NCBI RefSeq assembly: GCF_000720115.1
Contig: NZ_JOIR01000037.1
Location: 89,336 to 153,335 of the forward strand
Direction of reading: 5' to 3'
Origin: Streptomyces sp. NRRL F-2580
Lineage (GTDB): Bacteria; Actinomycetota; Actinomycetes; Streptomycetales; Streptomycetaceae
DNA length: 64,000 bases
How positions within the stretch are numbered: position 1 is the first letter of the stretch; every line of letters begins with the position of its first letter. The translations under genes were made by a program, and so were the position numbers. Of this stretch, positions 59,844 through 64,000 are shown piece by piece. Below the pieces are notes generated by a model. The model was not told the origin of the DNA and did not search any database. It saw nothing but the letters and a program-made list of their open reading frames with translations.

Positions 59844-59883
59844 ATCTCTTTAGCTCCTCGTCGATTGACTCAGCTGAGTGCGG

Positions 59884-61410
59884 TCAGCTGGCGTCTTCGT
59901 CGTCGACCCAGCCCATGGACCGCTCCACGGCCTTGAGCCAGCTCTTGTACTCGCGGTCCCGCTGCTCGGCGGGCATCCGCGGGGTCCACTCCGCCGCGCG
60001 GCGCCAGTTGGCGCGCAGGGCGTCGGTGTCGGGCCAGAAGCCGACGGCCAGGCCGGCGGCGTAGGCGGCGCCGAGGCAGGTGGTCTCGGCGACCATCGGG
60101 CGCACCACGGGGGCGTCCAGGAAGTCCGAGAGCGTCTGCATCAGCAGGTTGTTGGAGGTCATGCCGCCGTCGACCTTGAGGGCCGCGAGCTCGACGCCCG
60201 AGTCCTTGGTCATGGCGTCGGTGATCTCGCGGGTCTGCCAGGCGGTGGCCTCCAGGACGGCACGGGCGATGTGCGCCTTGGTGACGTACCGGGTCAGGCC
60301 GGCGATCACACCGCGGGCGTCGGAGCGCCAGTACGGGGCGAACAGACCGGAGAAGGCCGGCACGAAGTAGGCGCCGCCGTTGTCCTCGACCGAGGAGGCC
60401 AGGGTCTCGATCTCGGCCGCGGACTTGATCAGCCCCATCTGGTCGCGCATCCACTGGACGAGCGAGCCGGTGACGGCGATGGAGCCCTCCAGCGCGTAGA
60501 CCGGCTTCTCCTCGCCGATCTGGTAGCCGACCGTGGTCAGCAGGCCGCTGTAGGAGTTGATGATCTTGTCGCCGGTGTTCATCAGCATGAACGTTCCGGT
60601 GCCGTACGTGGACTTGGCCTCGCCCTCGGAGAAACAGGTCTGGCCGAAGAGGGCGGCCTGCTGGTCACCGAGCGCCGAGGCGACCGGGACACCGGCCAGG
60701 ACGCCCTCCTTGACGTGGCCGTAGACCTCGGCGGAGGACTTGATCTCCGGGAGGACGTTGAGCGGGACGCCCATCGACTCCGCGATCTTCTCGTCCCACG
60801 CCAGGGTGTGCAGGTTCATCAGCATGGTGCGCGAGGCGTTGGTGACGTCGGTGACGTGCACGCCGCCCTGGGCGCCACCCGTGAGGTTCCAGATGACCCA
60901 CGAGTCCATGGTGCCGAAGAGGATGTCGCCGGCCTCGGCGCGCTCGCGCAGGCCCTCGACGTTGTCGAGCAGCCAGCGGACCTTCGGGCCGGCGAAGTAG
61001 CTCGCCAGCGGCAGGCCGGTCTCGCGGCGGAAGCGGTCCTGGCCGACGTTGCGGCCGAGCTCCTTGCACAGGGCGTCGGTGCGGGTGTCCTGCCAGACCA
61101 GCGCGTTGTGCACCGGCTCGCCGGTGTGGCGGTCCCACAGGAGGGTGGTCTCGCGCTGGTTGGTGATGCCGACCGCCTTGACGTCGGCGGCGGTGATCTC
61201 GGCCTTGGCGATGGCCCCGGCGACGACCTCCTGGACGTTGGTCCAGATCTCGGCGGCGTCGTGCTCGACCCAGCCCGGCTTCGGGAAGATCTGCTCGTGC
61301 TCCTTCTGGTCGACGGCGACGATGCGGCCGTCACGGTCGAAGACGATGCAGCGGGAGGAGGTGGTGCCCTGGTCGATCGCGGCGATGAAGGGGCCGGTGC
61401 TGCTGGTCAT
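59884..61410 (-). CDS. glpK: Glycerol kinase
   Basis: A 508-aa FGGY-family kinase phosphorylating glycerol. [65 protein letters not shown], the catalytic Asp in [20 protein letters not shown] and [21 protein letters not shown] are present. Complete length. AGGAGC precedes ATG 61410. Middle gene of the operon. Confidence 0.97.
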   Translation of the reverse strand: MTSSTGPFIAAIDQGTTSSRCIVFDRDGRIVAVDQKEHEQIFPKPGWVEHDAAEIWTNVQEVVAGAIAKAEITAADVKAVGITNQRETTLLWDRHTGEPVHNALVWQDTRTDALCKELGRNVGQDRFRRETGLPLASYFAGPKVRWLLDNVEGLRERAEAGDILFGTMDSWVIWNLTGGAQGGVHVTDVTNASRTMLMNLHTLAWDEKIAESMGVPLNVLPEIKSSAEVYGHVKEGVLAGVPVASALGDQQAALFGQTCFSEGEAKSTYGTGTFMLMNTGDKIINSYSGLLTTVGYQIGEEKPVYALEGSIAVTGSLVQWMRDQMGLIKSAAEIETLASSVEDNGGAYFVPAFSGLFAPYWRSDARGVIAGLTRYVTKAHIARAVLEATAWQTREITDAMTKDSGVELAALKVDGGMTSNNLLMQTLSDFLDAPVVRPMVAETTCLGAAYAAGLAVGFWPDTDALRANWRRAAEWTPRMPAEQRDREYKSWLKAVERSMGWVDDEDAS

Positions 61411-61487
61411 GTGGCTGCTCCTGGCAGGTCTGGTGAGTAGGCGGAATCAGGAGGGCGGTGCGGATCTTACGAACGCGGCCGTGCTGA

Positions 61488-62270
61488 TCAGGCGAACGCG
61501 ATGTTGTAAAGACCACCGGCGAGTGCGGCACCGACGAGCGGGCCGACCACCGGGATCCAGGAGTATCCCCAGTCGGAGCCGCCCTTGTTGGGCAGCGGGA
61601 GCAGGGCGTGCACGATGCGCGGACCGAGGTCGCGCACCGGGTTGATGGCGTAGCCGGTCGGGCCGCCGAGCGAGAGGCCGATGCCGACGACCACGAACGA
61701 GGTGATCAGGACGCCGATGACACCGAGGCCCTTGCCGTCGTCCTGGAGGCCCTGGGTCAGGATCGCCAGGACCAGGACGGCGGTGCCTATGATCTCGGTC
61801 GCGAGGTTCTGCACGACGTTACGGATCTCGGGGCCCGTGGAGAAGATGCCGAGCACGGGGCCGGCCACGTCGTGCGGGTGCGGGTCCTCGGGACCGAGCT
61901 TGGCGTCGCGGATGTGCTCCGGGTCCGCCAGGTGCACGCGGAACTGGCCGTAGTAGGTGATCCACATCAGGACCGCGCCGAGCATGGCGCCGAGCAGCTG
62001 GCCGGCGAAGTAGACGGGGGTGTCGCCCCACTCGCCGGTCTTGACCGCGAGGCCGACGGTGACCGCCGGGTTGAGGTGCGCACCCGAGAGCGGCGCGGAG
62101 ACGTAGGCGGCGATCAGTACGGCGAATCCCCAGCCGAACGTGATGGCGAGCCAGCCCGCGTTGCGGGCCTTGGAGCTCTTGAGTGTCACTGCGGCGCAGA
62201 CGCCACCGCCGAGCAGTGTGAGCAGGGCGGTACCGATGGTCTCGCCGATGAAGATGTCGGAGCTGGACAC
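61488..62270 (-). CDS. glpF: Aquaglyceroporin / glycerol uptake facilitator
   Basis: A 260-aa MIP-family channel with six membrane helices. The first pore motif is canonical (Asn67-Pro68-Ala69 in [11 protein letters not shown]); the second reads Asn210-Pro211-Val212 ([10 protein letters not shown]) instead of NPA, with the glycerol-selecting Asp following. GTG 62270 follows GGAGTCG. It is the first gene of the operon, so glycerol uptake precedes phosphorylation and oxidation. The upstream region holds GylR-type motifs. Confidence 0.94.
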   Translation of the reverse strand: MSSSDIFIGETIGTALLTLLGGGVCAAVTLKSSKARNAGWLAITFGWGFAVLIAAYVSAPLSGAHLNPAVTVGLAVKTGEWGDTPVYFAGQLLGAMLGAVLMWITYYGQFRVHLADPEHIRDAKLGPEDPHPHDVAGPVLGIFSTGPEIRNVVQNLATEIIGTAVLVLAILTQGLQDDGKGLGVIGVLITSFVVVGIGLSLGGPTGYAINPVRDLGPRIVHALLPLPNKGGSDWGYSWIPVVGPLVGAALAGGLYNIAFA

Positions 62271-62369
62271 CCGCGACTCCTTACGTACGTCCAGGGGTGG
62301 GCGGACACCGGGTCCCTCCGGTGGTTCCGCGCACTCGGTGAGTGCTGCACCGGTCCTTGGCCTTGTCGC

Positions 62370-62411
62370 ATCCTAACGCGTATTGCCGGTAGCTGTTCGA
62401 CAATGCCGACC
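62370..62411. promoter_or_regulatory. glpF promoter region with GylR-type motif GTTCGACAATGCCGACC
   Basis: The 314-bp gap 62271-62584 carries the operon promoter and no gene. TAGGAT (minus strand, 62375-62370) is a plausible -10. The 17-mer 62395-62411 is nearly identical to 63402-63418 before gylR (2 differences) and would overlap the -35. A second match to the 12-mer GTTCGACAATGC is thus present at both GylR-controlled promoters. Confidence 0.65.
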
Positions 62412-62545
62412 GATGAACGGCAGTTTTCCGCCCAGGTGAAGAATGCGTCAAGGGCTGGCCAGGCCAAAGTGTCGGATCGTTACCACTAGGTGCGATCAAC
62501 CAAATCCAGCCATTCGATGGTCAGGATGTGGCGAAAAATGGGCAT

Positions 62546-62570
62546 GATGCGGCCAGAGTCTGGCCGCATC
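62546..62570 (-). terminator. Intrinsic terminator after gylR
   Basis: GATGCGGCCAG (62546-62556) and CTGGCCGCATC (62560-62570), 11-bp stem, 3-nt loop; followed on the minus strand by a TTTTTC run about 7-12 nt further, 15 nt after the gylR stop. Confidence 0.85.
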
Positions 62571-62584
62571 GTGCTAGAGGGGGC

Positions 62585-63352
62585 TCAGAACCGGCCCGCG
62601 CCGAGATCGCGTGAAACCGCGCGCGCACAGTCCCGCACCGAGGCCACGAGGGCCGCATGGGGCTCCCCGGACTCCCCGCATACCCGCTCCACGGCGCCCG
62701 CCACCGCCACCGCGCCGACCGGCATCCGGCGCCGGTCGTGGATCGGCGCCGCCACCGAGGCGAGGCCCTCCCACGTCTCCTCGACGTCGGAAGCCCAGCC
62801 CCGCGCCCGCGTCAGGCTCAGGACCTCTTCGAAACCGACCCCGTCCGTGACCGTCCGGGGGGTGAACGCCTCGCGCTCCGCCTCCGTCACCTGGGTGTGC
62901 GCGACGGGGTCGTACGCGGACAGCACCTTGCCCAGCGCGGTCGAGTGCAGCGGCTGCATGGCCCCCACCTCCAGCACCTGGCGGCTGTCGTCGGGCCGGA
63001 AGACGTGGTGCATGATCAGCACCCCGCTCTTGTGCAGCACCCCCACGTACACGCTCTCGCCGCTCGCCCGGGCCAGGTCGTCCGTCCAGACCAGGGCACG
63101 GGCGCGCAGCTCGTGCACGTCCAGGTAGCTGTTGCCCAGGCGCAGCAGCTCCGCGCCCAGCTGGTAGCGGCCGGAGGCCGGGTCCTGCTCCACGAAGCCC
63201 TCGGCCTGCAAGGTGCGCAGGATGCCGTGGGCCGTGCCCTTGGCCAGGCCCAGCGAAGAGGCCACGTCGGAGAGCCCCAGCCGGCGCTCTCCGCCCGCCA
63301 GGAGCCGCAGCATCGCAGCGGCTCGTTCGAGCGACTGGATGTTCCGTGCCAT
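62585..63352 (-). CDS. gylR: IclR-family glycerol operon regulator GylR
   Basis: A 255-aa IclR-family protein: N-terminal winged helix (SLERAAAMLRLLAGGERRLGLSDVASSLGLAKGTAHGILRTLQAEGFVEQDPASGRYQLGAELLRLGNSYL) and effector domain (HKSGVLIMHHVF, QVLEVGAMQPLHSTALGKVLSAY, EVLSLTRARGWASDVEETWEGLASVAAPIHD). ATG 63352 is chosen because SLERAA starts just after it. Next to glpF-glpK-glpD it is the known glycerol-inducible repressor of S. coelicolor's gyl operon. Its promoter shares the GTTCGACAATGC motif with glpF, implying autoregulation. Confidence 0.95.
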   Translation of the reverse strand: MARNIQSLERAAAMLRLLAGGERRLGLSDVASSLGLAKGTAHGILRTLQAEGFVEQDPASGRYQLGAELLRLGNSYLDVHELRARALVWTDDLARASGESVYVGVLHKSGVLIMHHVFRPDDSRQVLEVGAMQPLHSTALGKVLSAYDPVAHTQVTEAEREAFTPRTVTDGVGFEEVLSLTRARGWASDVEETWEGLASVAAPIHDRRRMPVGAVAVAGAVERVCGESGEPHAALVASVRDCARAVSRDLGAGRF

Positions 63353-63401
63353 CGCGCAGCCTCCTGCTGACCTTGCTGTCCATACTGACCGTCTTGATGC
63401 G

Positions 63402-63438
63402 GTTCGACAATGCTGAACACTATCGGTCGATGCCGACC
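63402..63438. promoter_or_regulatory. GylR-type operator region before gylR
   Basis: GTTCGACAATGCTGAAC (63402-63418) has GTTC/GAAC arms; GGTCGATGCCGACC (63425-63438) has GGTCG/CGACC arms. Both lie 49-86 nt upstream of the gylR start. Confidence 0.6.
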
Positions 63439-63628
63439 TTGCGCAGCGAGGGGGAACTGTTCGCCGTACCGTCGCCGGGACACCCTTGGCAACCCCTGCC
63501 ACAGAATGCAGTCCGCCACGTGGGACACCCGCACCGGGGCAGGTGCCTCGCGGTTACGCTGACGACGTGCACCCTTGACACAGAGGGGGTGCAAAGCCGA
63601 CAGCCGTCGCATTCCAGGGAGCACAACC

Positions 63629-64000
63629 ATGGCTTCGTTGCCCAACCCGCCCGCTGACACCCAGACCCGGGCCGATGCCCTGCGGGAGGCGCTCGCGACC
63701 CGTGTGGTCGTCGCCGACGGGGCCATGGGAACGATGCTCCAGGCGCAGGACCCCACGATGGAGGACTTCCAGCAGCTGGAGGGCTGTAACGAGGTCTTGA
63801 ACATCACCCGCCCCGACATCGTGCGCTCCGTCCACGAGGCGTACTTCTCGGTGGGTGTGGACTGCGTCGAGACGAACACCTTCGGTACGAACTACGCGGC
63901 GCTGGCCGAGTACGACATCGCCGAGCGCAACTTCGAGCTGTCGGAGGCGGGTGCGCGGATCGCCCGCGAGGTGGCCGACGAGTTCACGGCGTCGACGGGG
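63629..64000 (+). CDS. metH: Methionine synthase (cobalamin-dependent), 5' part
   Basis: The first 124 codons, truncated by the window end. MASLPNPPADTQTRADALREALATRVVVADGAMGTMLQ is the start of the homocysteine S-methyltransferase domain (VVADGAMGTMLQAQ, DFQQLEGCNEVLNITRPDIV, VHEAYFSVGVDCVETNTFGTNYAALAEYDI). AGGGAG precedes ATG 63629. TACGCT at 63555-63560 is a possible -10, and TGCACCC/GGGTGCA (63568-63574, 63587-63593) can form a small hairpin in the leader. No recognisable B12 or SAH riboswitch could be confirmed. MetH methylates homocysteine using methylcobalamin. Confidence 0.93.
   Translation, partial: MASLPNPPADTQTRADALREALATRVVVADGAMGTMLQAQDPTMEDFQQLEGCNEVLNITRPDIVRSVHEAYFSVGVDCVETNTFGTNYAALAEYDIAERNFELSEAGARIAREVADEFTASTG

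Noticed and set aside
63439..63628. Cobalamin or SAH riboswitch before metH
   Set aside because: No B12-box or SAH core could be identified by eye.

Overview
The window is high-GC actinobacterial DNA with strongly GC-biased third codon positions, frequent GTG starts, GTGA stop/start overlaps and TANNNT -10 hexamers. Chaplin genes, a mycothiol ligase (MshC), SoxR and a gylR-glpF-glpK-glpD-metH neighbourhood point to a chromosomal core region of Streptomyces. From memory, gene order from about 20 kb to the end resembles, in reverse, the S. coelicolor stretch around SCO1657 (metH) to SCO1715 (hmgA); this was not checked by search. I see no prophage, integrase, transposase, CRISPR array or large biosynthetic cluster.

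Layout. 0-2 kb: the end of a probable TetR gene, a 15-bp-periodic repeat tract, a type ISP restriction/modification-like specificity protein and a small acidic repeat protein. 2-4.2 kb: homogentisate dioxygenase and a GntR/UTRA regulator with a perfect operator over the hmgA promoter. 4.4-9.2 kb: three exported or membrane genes (beta-helix protein, cupredoxin-like lipoprotein, polytopic membrane protein), the least understood unit here. 9.2-32 kb: a dense acyl-CoA/aldehyde metabolism zone holding several TetR genes, two MerR-family genes, a molybdopterin oxidoreductase, a citrate-type transporter, aldehyde and alcohol dehydrogenases, acyl-CoA dehydrogenases, a MaoC hydratase, an SDR-ligase operon, an ene-reductase, the muramidase NamZ, and a kinase plus acyl-CoA dehydrogenase pair resembling a split ACAD10/11. 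At least three operator families occur more than once in this zone. 32-42 kb: metallo-beta-lactamase-fold hydrolase, His-rich protein, two DUF202 proteins, Nudix, flavoprotein dehydrogenase, ASCH protein, two APC permeases and tRNA-Leu(GAG). 42-45 kb: M20 peptidase, chpH-like chaplin with a BldN-type promoter, and a sortase-anchored long chaplin with one chaplin domain and a Gly-Pro stalk. 45-58 kb: housekeeping genes including a RecD-like protein without ATPase motifs, CorA, and the phosphatase-DUF3090-SCO1664-MshC series. 58-64 kb: the glycerol operon (glpD, glpK, glpF on the minus strand), its regulator gylR, and the 5' part of metH.

Recurring patterns are more striking than any single gene. 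At least eight short tandem repeats (11-24 bp units) lie between genes, most starting within about 25 nt of a stop codon. Twelve genes lack a ribosome binding site but have a TANNNT hexamer ending 6-7 nt before the start codon, suggesting leaderless transcripts. Five gene pairs are joined by GTGA overlaps.
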